Positions 1 through 6,783 of a DNA stretch of 12,530 nucleotides are shown here, piece by piece. Both the position numbers and the translations under genes were made by a program. Position 1 is the first letter of the stretch; each line of letters starts with the position of its first letter. The DNA lies in contig CAYWUY010000073.1 in assembly GCA_964461535.1 (NCBI GenBank), forward strand, positions 1 through 12,530, given 5' to 3'. Below the pieces are notes generated by a model that worked only from the letters and a program-made list of their open reading frames with translations, was not told the DNA's origin and searched no databases. This stretch comes from Flavipsychrobacter sp964461535 (GTDB lineage: Bacteria > Bacteroidota > Bacteroidia > Chitinophagales > Chitinophagaceae).

Positions 1-285
1 AGAGGTATTCCTACTATGCAAGCCCTAAACGTTCCTGTTGTTCTAGATTGTACCCATTCATTGCAACAGCCGAATCAAACTAGTGGAGTAACCGGTGGTA
101 ATCCTAAAATGATTGAAACCATAGCTAGAGCCGGTATAGCTGTAGGTGCTGACGGTTTATTCATTGAAACTCACCCTGATCCTTCTAAAGCAAAATCGGA
201 TGGTGCAAATATGCTACATCTTGACAAACTGGATGGATTGATGAAAAATTTAACTGCCATAAGAGCTACTATTAATAGTTTATAA
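1..285 (+). CDS. kdsA: 3-deoxy-8-phosphooctulonate synthase (Kdo-8-P synthase), C-terminal part
   Basis: This is the 3' end of a gene that begins before the window; the frame is open from base 1 to the TAA at 283-285 (94 codons). The enzyme condenses phosphoenolpyruvate with arabinose-5-phosphate to make Kdo-8-phosphate, the precursor of the Kdo sugar of LPS, in the cytoplasm. The visible part carries the family's C-terminal barrel motifs: VVLDCTHSLQ with the conserved Asp and His, ARAGIAVGADGLFIETHPDP, and AKSDG followed by LDKL. The His of the first motif and the Glu and Asp of the second and third correspond to metal/substrate ligands in the family. The N-terminal Cys that separates metal-dependent from metal-independent enzymes lies outside the window, so the class cannot be told. 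The identification is secure because the motifs are in the right order and the C-terminal length is typical. Confidence 0.95.
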   Translation, partial: RGIPTMQALNVPVVLDCTHSLQQPNQTSGVTGGNPKMIETIARAGIAVGADGLFIETHPDPSKAKSDGANMLHLDKLDGLMKNLTAIRATINSL

Positions 286-309
286 TTTAGTTTAGTCACT
301 TAGTTCAAC

Positions 310-317
310 TATATTTG
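310..317 (+). promoter_or_regulatory. Possible Bacteroidota -7 promoter element upstream of the histidine kinase gene
   Basis: TATATTTG matches the Bacteroidota -7 consensus TAnnTTTG exactly. No clear TTG of the -33 element is present; TTTAG sequences lie around 286-295. Transcription from here would start only a few bases before the ATG at 328 but about 22 bases before the in-frame ATG at 346. If the promoter is real, it therefore favours translation from the second Met. Inference from the motif only. Confidence 0.3.
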
Positions 318-327
318 TATATAGCAT

Positions 328-1986
328 ATGTATATACAAATCAATATGTTGTGTAATACAGACAACGATGTATTAGATTTTATCAGAAATCTTTTTAGTA
401 CTGACTATTTCCCGCCCAAATGGTATGCAGGATATTGGACAAACTTTCATGGATGGTTGTACATATGTAGCGATATAGCCCTATGGAGCGCATTTTTTGC
501 TATACCCATAATTATATTAAAATATATAAACCAACGACCTACATCTAAACTTGTAAAAATCTATTCTTTCTTTGCAGCTTTTATACTTGCTACAGGCAGC
601 ATTTTTTTACTCGATTTCATTTCATTTTGGGCACCGTTTTATAGATTAGAAGCACTGCTAAAATTGTTTGCAGCTATAATCAGTTGGTGCACCATATATT
701 ATTTGGTTAGAATCTTACCCGATGCTTCTAAAATGAGATCTGCGAATGAATTTGAAAAAGAAATAGAGGCTAGAAAGGAAATAGAAGAACGACTTAAACT
801 AAACAACAAACTACTTTCGGATGCACAAGAAATAGCCAAACTAGGACACTGGCTATGGGATGTTACTAGTAACAAAGTAGAATGGTCTGATATGACACTT
901 CGCTTATTCGGAATTGAATCTATTGAAAATATGGATTATGATACCTATCTAAATCATATACACCCTGACGACAGAACACTAGTGCATAACAATATTACTA
1001 ACGCACTCATATATAAAAAGTTCCCTACATTTTATCATAGAATAATATTACCCGATGGCAGTATTCGCACAATATTGGGGCGTGGCGAAGTAGTATTAGA
1101 CCAAGAGGGTAATGTTTCAAAACTAATTGGAACGGCGCAGGATGTTACAGAACAAGTGAATACAGAACAAGAGTTAATAATTAAAACTCAAAAGCTGGAA
1201 GCCTCTAATGAAGAATTGCAAAAATTTGCATCCATTGCATCGCACGATTTACGCGAACCCTTGAGAAAAATAATCACTTTTGGCACTATGCTAGAAAAAG
1301 AGGCCGGTGCCACACTATCAGAGAAATCTACTATTTACCTAGATAAAATCACTTCCTCTGCCAATAGGATGCAGCAATTAATTCAGGACATTCTTGATTT
1401 TTCAAAGCTAACAGTAAATCAGTATCAATTTATAAAGACACCACTAAATGATGTAATAAAAGATGTGCTCAGCGATATGGAGGTCAATATTAGTATTTCA
1501 AAAGCAATTATAAATGTAGACCCTCTTCCAGCAATAGAATGCATACCGGGGCAAATGGCACAACTTTTTCAAAATCTCATATCAAATGCTATAAAATTTC
1601 AAAAGAAAGACGAGATAGCAAAAATCTCTATAAGCTGCGAATTTACTAATGTGCACACTGTAACAAGTATTAAAAACGAATTGCAAAGTATATACAGCAA
1701 CGTAAGTGACAGCAAAGAACCAAATACCTTTTGCATCATTAAAATAGCAGATAATGGGATAGGTTTTAATGAAGAATATCAAGATAAAATATTCCTATTA
1801 TTCCAAAGGCTACATAGCACATCAGAGTATGAAGGCACAGGTATAGGACTGGCAATATGTAAAAAAATAATTGACTTTCACAATGGTCACATACAGGCTA
1901 TGTCTGTTGAGGGCAAAGGGACTACATTCTATTTATATCTCCCAATCACACAACCTAACTCTCCAATAAAACACATTTATAACTAA
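328..1986 (+). CDS. Membrane PAS-domain sensor histidine kinase with ethylene-receptor-like N-terminal domain
   Basis: A 552-residue hybrid-free sensor kinase. Residues about 41-132 form three membrane helices laid out like the ethylene-receptor sensor: HGWLYICSD with Asp49, a hydrophobic run ending FFAIP, a second helix FFAAFILATG, and a third ending LVRILPD. A coiled stretch follows (about 135-165). Next come a PAS_3 fold (about 165-275, with DGSIR and GTAQDVTEQ) and a HisKA dimerisation helix with phospho-acceptor His306 in SHDLREP. The HATPase_c domain has an N box around Asn416/Asn420, a G1 motif DNGIGF at 475-480, an F box (IFLLFQRLH) and a G2 motif GTGIGL at 503-508. All catalytic motifs are intact, so it should autophosphorylate; no response regulator is adjacent. 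The equivalents of the copper-binding Cys and His of ethylene receptors are Thr89 and Phe93, so the classic ligand site is absent. The start could be Met1 or Met7 (346); there is no Shine-Dalgarno sequence. The gene lies 42 bases after kdsA. Confidence 0.93.
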   Translation: MYIQINMLCNTDNDVLDFIRNLFSTDYFPPKWYAGYWTNFHGWLYICSDIALWSAFFAIPIIILKYINQRPTSKLVKIYSFFAAFILATGSIFLLDFISFWAPFYRLEALLKLFAAIISWCTIYYLVRILPDASKMRSANEFEKEIEARKEIEERLKLNNKLLSDAQEIAKLGHWLWDVTSNKVEWSDMTLRLFGIESIENMDYDTYLNHIHPDDRTLVHNNITNALIYKKFPTFYHRIILPDGSIRTILGRGEVVLDQEGNVSKLIGTAQDVTEQVNTEQELIIKTQKLEASNEELQKFASIASHDLREPLRKIITFGTMLEKEAGATLSEKSTIYLDKITSSANRMQQLIQDILDFSKLTVNQYQFIKTPLNDVIKDVLSDMEVNISISKAIINVDPLPAIECIPGQMAQLFQNLISNAIKFQKKDEIAKISISCEFTNVHTVTSIKNELQSIYSNVSDSKEPNTFCIIKIADNGIGFNEEYQDKIFLLFQRLHSTSEYEGTGIGLAICKKIIDFHNGHIQAMSVEGKGTTFYLYLPITQPNSPIKHIYN

Positions 1987-1992
1987 TAATGA

Positions 1993-2013
1993 TATCCCCT
2001 CTTTAAAGGGATA
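1993..2013 (+). terminator. Weak hairpin after the histidine kinase gene
   Basis: TATCCC at 1993-1998 pairs with GGGATA at 2008-2013 across a 9-base loop, just after the kinase stop codon. No T-tract follows, so termination here would be inefficient or the hairpin may act only as a 3'-end stabiliser. Sequence observation; the function is a guess. Confidence 0.25.
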
Positions 2014-2049
2014 ATTATGCCTAGATTTTAATAATAGATACTATGTGAG

Positions 2050-2057
2050 TATGTTTG
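2050..2057 (+). promoter_or_regulatory. Likely Bacteroidota -7 promoter element of the DPP-IV-like gene
   Basis: TATGTTTG is an exact match to TAnnTTTG and ends 19 bases before the ATG at 2077, which would give a short leader of roughly a dozen bases. A TTTTA at 2026-2030 lies at about the right distance for a degenerate -33 element, but no TTG is seen. It suggests the peptidase gene has its own promoter separate from the kinase gene. Confidence 0.45.
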
Positions 2058-2076
2058 TTGTGCAATTGCCAACAAA

Positions 2077-4248
2077 ATGACAAAAAGAAATAATATCATT
2101 AAACTAGGCCTTTTCTGTTTACTAAGCCTTAATAGCACAAATATATGGGCACAGAAAAAGCAATTCACCATTGCAGAAGCTACCAATGGGATGGCTACCA
2201 CACTTGCACCTAAAGGAATAAAAAATCCTACGTGGCAGCCAGGCACCAACACCCTATGGTATGCCGACAAAAAAGAAGGAAAAGATTTATGGAAATGTAT
2301 CACATATTCAAGCGATAAAGGCGAAAGTATAAACTATATAGAATTAGGTTCCTTACCACAAGGAGAGAAAGTTAATGGCATGCCTGCTATTAAATGGATT
2401 GACAAAGATCATGCATGGTTTCAGAATGAGAAAAAAATACTACTAGGCACATTAGCTGAAGGCAAATGGACATGGAGTACATTATTAGAACTACCCGAGA
2501 ATGCAGACAACATAACCGTAGACAAGTCTATGCGTGTGGGCTACACCGTGGATAACAACTTATGGATGTGGGACAAAAGCTTCGGAAAGATCAACATAAG
2601 CAACGAGGATAATAAAAATATCATCTTTGGCAAGCCGGTGCATAGAGATGAGTTCGGTATTGATAGGGGTATATTTTTCTCACCTAAAGGAACTTATATA
2701 GCCTACTATAGAATGGACCAAACTATGGTAAAGGACTACCCTATCGTAGATTGGAATGCTAGTCCGGCAGATGTAAATATGATTAAGTATCCTATGGCAG
2801 GTGATGCATCTCACGAAGTAACTATACAAGTATATGACCCAACCACCGGCAAGGCGGTAAAACTAAAAACAGGGGAAAAACATAAAGACCACTATCTTAC
2901 TTGTGTTACATGGAGTCCTGACGAAAAGTATATATACGTAGGTATTCTTAGTAGAGAGCAAAACCATCTACTTTTAAACCAGTACAATGCTAAAACTGGA
3001 GAGAAAGTAAAAACGTTGTTTGAAGAACACAATGATAAATATGTACACCCCACTCACCCACTAGCGTTCTTACCTAATTCAAACACTGAGTTTATTTGGT
3101 GGAGCGAGAAAGATGGATACCAACACTTATACTTATACAATACTGACGGTAAAGAAGTAAAACAACTAACTAAGGGTAGCTGGGTTGTAAATGAACTAAT
3201 AGGATTTAATCGTTCTAATAACACAATAGTTATCACAGCCTCAAAAGAGTCGCCTCTTGAAAAACATGCGTACACTGTATCTCTAGAAAATGGCAAACTA
3301 ACAAGAATAGATGAAGAAGCAGGAATGCACACAATAACATGTAGCGACAATGGCAAATACATATTAGACAACTATAATGGCGCAGGTATACCCAAAAACA
3401 TATTTGTAAGAAGCACAACAGAAAATAAAAACTGGGAAATATTAAAAGCTACAAATCCTCTTGCGGATTACGAAAGACCTGAAGTAAGAAATATTACTAT
3501 AAAAGCTGCTGATGGCGTAACTACACTAAATGGGAAACTAATATTACCTACCAACTTCGATAGCACTAAAAAGTATCCGGTAATTGTATATTTATATAAT
3601 GGCCCTAACGTACAGTTGCTACACAACTCTTTCCCTGAAAGCGGCAACTTGTGGTATGAATACATGGCGCAACGCGGCTATATAGTATTTACAATGGATG
3701 GACGTGGCAGCTGGAATAGAGGACTAGCTTTTGAACAAGCTACATTTAGAAAACTTGGGGAGGTAGAAATGGACGACCAACTAAAAGGTGTAGACTATCT
3801 AAAAAAGCTAAAGTATGTAGATGTGGAAAGAATGGGAGTACATGGATGGAGCTACGGCGGCTTTATGACTACATCCTTAATGCTAAAACATCCGGGAGTG
3901 TTTAAAGTGGGAGTAGCCGGTGGGCCTGTTATAGATTGGAAAATGTATGAGGTAATGTATACAGAACGATACATGGACACTCCACAGGAAAATCCAGATG
4001 GCTATAAAAAAGCCAACTTACTAGACAAGGTAAAGAACCTTAATGGCAAACTAATGTTAATACACGGCACAGCAGACCCTGTAGTTGTTTGGCAGCACAG
4101 CATTAACCTTATTAAGAAGAGTGTAGATGAGGGTGTACAAATTGACTATTTCGTTTATCCGGGTCATGAGCATAATGTACGTGGTAAAGACCGTGTTCAT
4201 TTAATGCAAAAGATAACCAACTACTTTGATGACTACCTAAAAAAGTAA
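2077..4248 (+). CDS. Secreted S9-family peptidase, dipeptidyl peptidase IV-like
   Basis: A 723-residue exported serine peptidase of the prolyl-oligopeptidase clan (S9B type, DPP IV length). Residues 1-25 form a signal peptide ending WAQ, so it acts in the periplasm or at the cell surface, releasing dipeptides from peptide N-termini. Residues about 45-460 are the beta-propeller/DPPIV_N region, including HRDEFGI at 189-195 whose acidic pair (Asp191/Glu192) matches the place of the Glu pair that binds the substrate amino terminus. Residues about 480-723 are the alpha/beta-hydrolase domain, with nucleophile Ser592 in GWSYGG, Asp667 in HGTADP and His699 in YPGHEHN, plus the TERYMDTPQ element typical of the family. 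The triad is complete. In asaccharolytic Bacteroidota such enzymes feed peptide nutrition; here the exact specificity (Pro/Ala at P1 or broader) is not shown. The ATG is preceded by CAACAAA, with no Shine-Dalgarno sequence. A strong terminator follows. Confidence 0.93.
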   Translation: MTKRNNIIKLGLFCLLSLNSTNIWAQKKQFTIAEATNGMATTLAPKGIKNPTWQPGTNTLWYADKKEGKDLWKCITYSSDKGESINYIELGSLPQGEKVNGMPAIKWIDKDHAWFQNEKKILLGTLAEGKWTWSTLLELPENADNITVDKSMRVGYTVDNNLWMWDKSFGKINISNEDNKNIIFGKPVHRDEFGIDRGIFFSPKGTYIAYYRMDQTMVKDYPIVDWNASPADVNMIKYPMAGDASHEVTIQVYDPTTGKAVKLKTGEKHKDHYLTCVTWSPDEKYIYVGILSREQNHLLLNQYNAKTGEKVKTLFEEHNDKYVHPTHPLAFLPNSNTEFIWWSEKDGYQHLYLYNTDGKEVKQLTKGSWVVNELIGFNRSNNTIVITASKESPLEKHAYTVSLENGKLTRIDEEAGMHTITCSDNGKYILDNYNGAGIPKNIFVRSTTENKNWEILKATNPLADYERPEVRNITIKAADGVTTLNGKLILPTNFDSTKKYPVIVYLYNGPNVQLLHNSFPESGNLWYEYMAQRGYIVFTMDGRGSWNRGLAFEQATFRKLGEVEMDDQLKGVDYLKKLKYVDVERMGVHGWSYGGFMTTSLMLKHPGVFKVGVAGGPVIDWKMYEVMYTERYMDTPQENPDGYKKANLLDKVKNLNGKLMLIHGTADPVVVWQHSINLIKKSVDEGVQIDYFVYPGHEHNVRGKDRVHLMQKITNYFDDYLKK

Positions 4249-4263
4249 GTACTATCGGTAGTA

Positions 4264-4300
4264 AATAATAAAACCACTCCTATCGAGTGGTTTTATTATT
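4264..4300. terminator. Bidirectional intrinsic terminator between convergent genes
   Basis: A 16-bp perfect stem (4264-4279 with 4285-4300) has a 5-base loop CTATC. The inner GC-containing part is ACCACTC/GAGTGGT, flanked by A-rich bases on the left and T-rich bases on the right. Read either way it gives a hairpin followed by a U-rich run. It therefore can terminate the peptidase gene on the + strand and the dapB-lipoprotein pair on the - strand. Confidence 0.9.
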
Positions 4301-4321
4301 TAGGCTATGTGTATTCTATAT

Positions 4322-4699
4322 TTATTCAAAATGCATGGGCACTTCCTTACCATCTTTAGGCTGTTCATCTTCATTTCTTTCATTTTTAGTTACTATTAGT
4401 TTCCCTGTTCTCAATGAAGACTCTTTACCAAATATTCTTAAGGCCAGTTTTGCAATATCATCTGCTTCTTTTTGCTGGTCTTGTGTGGTTGCAGCATAGA
4501 GTTTCGCATCTCCTAGTACTAAATGTAAGTGTGAACCATTTTCAACTTTCATTTTAATAGCACCTACTGTAGCATAAGTATTAAAAATGCTATCTCTTAA
4601 CATCTGCATCTGAGGCATATTAGATGCCTCACCACTTTTACATGAATGCAATGCGGCGAAAACTGCACAAAACATCCCAACTAATAAAATATTTTTCAT
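4322..4699 (-). CDS. Small predicted lipoprotein of unknown function
   Basis: 125 residues. The N-terminus is a signal peptide (MKNILLVGMFCAVFAA) followed by LHSC, a lipobox-like site with Cys20 as the probable lipidated residue. The -2 position is His rather than the usual Ala/Ser, so the lipobox is imperfect. The mature part (about 105 residues) is soluble and charged; it has a probable beta segment around GAIKMKVENG and a helical segment rich in Gln, Lys and Asp. The C-terminus is very polar (NERNEDEQPKDGKE). No family was recognised. The gene starts 9 bases after the dapB stop, so the two are almost certainly co-transcribed and share the terminator at 4264-4300. A link to lysine or peptidoglycan synthesis is possible only by position. 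Confidence 0.8.
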   Translation of the reverse strand: MKNILLVGMFCAVFAALHSCKSGEASNMPQMQMLRDSIFNTYATVGAIKMKVENGSHLHLVLGDAKLYAATTQDQQKEADDIAKLALRIFGKESSLRTGKLIVTKNERNEDEQPKDGKEVPMHFE

Positions 4700-4708
4700 A
4701 ACTCTGAT

Positions 4709-5434
4709 TTACCTATTAAACAATACATCCTTCATACTATATACCCCTGATTTTGCATTGATAAATTCGGCAGCCAATACTGCACCAGTAGCAAAGCCAT
4801 CTCTATTGTGTGCAGTGTGTTTGATCTCTATTTCATCAATTGGACAACCATACTTTACTACATGCGTACCCGGAACATTTTCTACTCTATATGCTGCAAC
4901 GGGTAAACTCTCACCTCCAGGAGTGGCATCTAATTCCCATCCCTTATAACGTCTTATCTCAGCTAGTATTTGCTCTGCTATTGTTATTGCAGTACCACTT
5001 GGCGCATCTTTCTTTTGTGTATGATGGGTTTCTTCAACTGAAGCATTATAATCAGGATAACCTGACATTATAGCTGCTAATACTTTGTTCACTTCGAAAA
5101 AAATATTAACGCCAACACTAAAATTTGAGGCTTGTAAAAAACCTAAACCATGTGCTAATGCATAGGCTTCAACTTCTTTTACATCTGCATTCCAACCAGT
5201 AGTTCCACAAATGACATTAACACCTGCACTTAAACAAATCAAAGCATTATTTTTCGCTGAATCAGGCTTTGAAAACTCAATTGCAACATCAACATTTTTA
5301 TCCTTTAAATTCTCAGCGGTAAACTCGTCTAAATTTTTTGAAGATATTTTCAATACCACCTCATGACCTCTTTGCAAAGCTATGTACTCAATAGCTTTAC
5401 CCATCTTCCCATATCCTACTAATGCTATTCTCAT
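4709..5434 (-). CDS. dapB: 4-hydroxy-tetrahydrodipicolinate reductase
   Basis: 241 residues, cytoplasmic. The enzyme reduces hydroxy-tetrahydrodipicolinate to tetrahydrodipicolinate with NAD(P)H in the diaminopimelate/lysine pathway, which feeds peptidoglycan. The N-terminal Rossmann fold has GYGKMG at 7-12. CGTTGW at 76-81 and SNFSVGVN at 103-110 are family motifs. The signature ETHHTQKKDAPSGTA at 135-149 carries the catalytic His (His137) and Lys (Lys141), matching the order H-H-x-x-K-x-D-A-P-S-G-T of the E. coli enzyme. At 241 residues it is about 30 shorter than E. coli DapB, as is common in Bacteroidota. It is the upstream gene of a two-gene minus-strand unit with the small lipoprotein. 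No other dap gene is in the window. Confidence 0.97.
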   Translation of the reverse strand: MRIALVGYGKMGKAIEYIALQRGHEVVLKISSKNLDEFTAENLKDKNVDVAIEFSKPDSAKNNALICLSAGVNVICGTTGWNADVKEVEAYALAHGLGFLQASNFSVGVNIFFEVNKVLAAIMSGYPDYNASVEETHHTQKKDAPSGTAITIAEQILAEIRRYKGWELDATPGGESLPVAAYRVENVPGTHVVKYGCPIDEIEIKHTAHNRDGFATGAVLAAEFINAKSGVYSMKDVLFNR

Positions 5435-5485
5435 TTTTTACTAAATATGGAACTAAATTAGGAGTTCTTTACTAGGATTAAGAAA

Positions 5486-5493
5486 TATTTTTG
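5486..5493 (+). promoter_or_regulatory. Possible -7 element in the dapB/Panacea divergent region
   Basis: TATTTTTG matches TAnnTTTG in the 236-base region between the divergent dapB and Panacea genes. If used, it would give the + strand gene a leader of about 170 bases. No -33 TTG is seen and the region is AT-rich, so a chance match is quite likely. On the minus strand near dapB only a one-mismatch version (TAATTTAG, complement of 5453-5460) was found. Confidence 0.2.
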
Positions 5494-5670
5494 ATAACTA
5501 TTATTTAACCCAAATTTCATTTTACACTTCAGCAAGTAACATTATCGTTAACTACCCATATTTTCCTTGTAAATATGCTTTTGAGAAATAATTTTACAAT
5601 AAATACTTAACAAATAACTAGCCACCTCCTCTCACTATGCGCCAATTTACCATCACCAGACCAAAACAAA

Positions 5671-6210
5671 ATGTCATTCAAATTCGATATCAAAAAGGCT
5701 ATACACCTAATATTGTATATCCTAAATAGTCATGGTGGTTCTCTTGAACCACTGAGAATTTTTCAAATTATTTACCTAGCAGATTTGCGATATCTAAAAA
5801 GATATGGAGGACTAATTTCAGGCGATCTTTATGTAGCGTTCAAAAATGGACCTGCACCACTGCAAATGTATCTGATATACAAGCAAATTAGCGATATAAG
5901 ACTAGACACTAGTGATGCCATATACTGCAGAAACTTTCTTGGCTATACCAATGAAAATAAAATTAAAACACTTAAACCCAATAGCAGTAATCTGCTAAAT
6001 GCATCTGAAGTGGAATGTCTTTTTGAAGTGATACAGGAAGTAAAGAAACTAGATAAAAATCAACTTGAAAGTATCATCTTAAAAAATAGCAATTTCAACA
6101 ACCTAGTAAATAATGATATCTCTCTAAATGAATTAGCACTGCTTAGTGGTGCATCAGAAGAAATGCTATTACAAATAGAACAATCTTACAACAACGAAAT
6201 ATTTCTGTAA
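5671..6210 (+). CDS. Panacea-domain (DUF4065, SocA/GepA-like) protein
   Basis: 179 residues, soluble, no signal peptide. Residues about 13-75 match the Panacea/DUF4065 pattern: an LYILNSHGG helix, IIYLADLRYLKRYG with the YLAD core, ISGDLYVA, KNGPAP and a following Tyr. The C-terminal half is helical and ends with LLSGASEEM at 158-166, fitting the family's last helices. Family knowledge: Panacea proteins serve as antitoxins to many unrelated toxins, and SocA in Caulobacter acts as a proteolytic adaptor. Here the flanking genes are dapB on one side and a gene-free 573 bases on the other. No toxin-like ORF is apparent, so it appears solitary. The ATG is preceded by CAAAACAAA, with no Shine-Dalgarno sequence. 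The domain call is fairly secure; the cellular role is open. Confidence 0.82.
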   Translation: MSFKFDIKKAIHLILYILNSHGGSLEPLRIFQIIYLADLRYLKRYGGLISGDLYVAFKNGPAPLQMYLIYKQISDIRLDTSDAIYCRNFLGYTNENKIKTLKPNSSNLLNASEVECLFEVIQEVKKLDKNQLESIILKNSNFNNLVNNDISLNELALLSGASEEMLLQIEQSYNNEIFL

Positions 6211-6298
6211 TCTGGTAATTACTTTTTTAAAAGTACATGAACTCATAGCTGTACAATTAATACAGTTATCATAAATCATATCTTATTCATTACTAAAC

Positions 6299-6321
6299 CT
6301 TAGCAGAGAGAATCTGCTAAG
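6299..6321. repeat. 9-bp perfect inverted repeat in the gene-free stretch
   Basis: CTTAGCAGA at 6299-6307 pairs with TCTGCTAAG at 6313-6321 around the 5-base loop GAGAA. It is the most GC-rich stem in this AT-rich region. No T-run follows on the + strand, so it does not look like a standard intrinsic terminator. It could be a protein-binding palindrome, part of a small RNA, or a 3' end of the Panacea transcript. Confidence 0.5.
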
Positions 6322-6503
6322 CAATTCCATATTCTACTTAGTATAGCTATAATAACTCTAAAATGCAGCTATTAAGTGCTGTGTATTCTTATAGCTAATT
6401 ATGCTATTAAATCAGGCTACAAGATACTGTACACAGAATACTATTAACTGAAAGTAATTAATTCAACCATAGATATAACAAATTCCTAAAAACAAACTAA
6501 ATA

Positions 6504-6537
6504 GCTTATCCATAATTGTATTAACAAATACATAAGC
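6504..6537. repeat. Two-part inverted repeat upstream of the surface-protein gene
   Basis: The inner stem TGTATT (6517-6522) pairs with AATACA (6527-6532) over the loop AACA. The outer stem GCTTA (6504-6508) pairs with TAAGC (6533-6537), leaving an 8-base bulge on the left side. It is AT-rich and could arise by chance. Confidence 0.25.
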
Positions 6538-6783
6538 AATTGAAAAATAAAAAATGTAGAAATCTATGATTGTAAATTGTTTATCTACACATTCTATGCC
6601 AACTAGTCACATAAAATATAACAACATACAAAACCTTATAATAATCAACACTCACTCATTAATCAGTAATAAATAAATAACATTTTTAGATGCAAACAAT
6701 TTACTATTAATGATTTAATATAAAATAACAAGCAAACTTAACGCACAGTATTCATTTTTGGGGCTCACATAAAAAACCAATTT

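Larger units (their letters stand above)
6211..6783. other. 573-base AT-rich gene-free stretch with small hairpins
   Basis: No ORF of credible length was found on either strand and no tRNA-like fold was recognised. Visible structure includes the palindromic TACTTTT/AAAAGTA at 6220-6235 right after the Panacea gene, a 9-bp perfect hairpin at 6299-6321 and a two-part hairpin at 6504-6537. Several short AGCTA/TAGCT-type words recur between 6340 and 6410. Near the right end, CATTTTTG (6753-6760) is one base off the -7 consensus and lies 23 bases before the ATG of the large surface protein, so the distal part probably holds that gene's promoter. The remainder is unexplained: it could be a long regulatory region, a small RNA or decayed sequence. 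Confidence 0.6.

Noticed and set aside
5637..5729. A 30-codon + strand ORF (MRQFTITRPK...) overlapping the start of the Panacea gene out of frame
   Set aside because: It is short, overlaps the better-supported gene, and has no recognisable domain. It was considered as a leader peptide or small toxin but nothing beyond an ATG and stop supports it.
6220..6235. TACTTTT/AAAAGTA palindrome after the Panacea gene as a terminator
   Set aside because: Only two bases are left between the arms, the stem is almost all A-T, and no T-run follows, so a functional terminator is unlikely.
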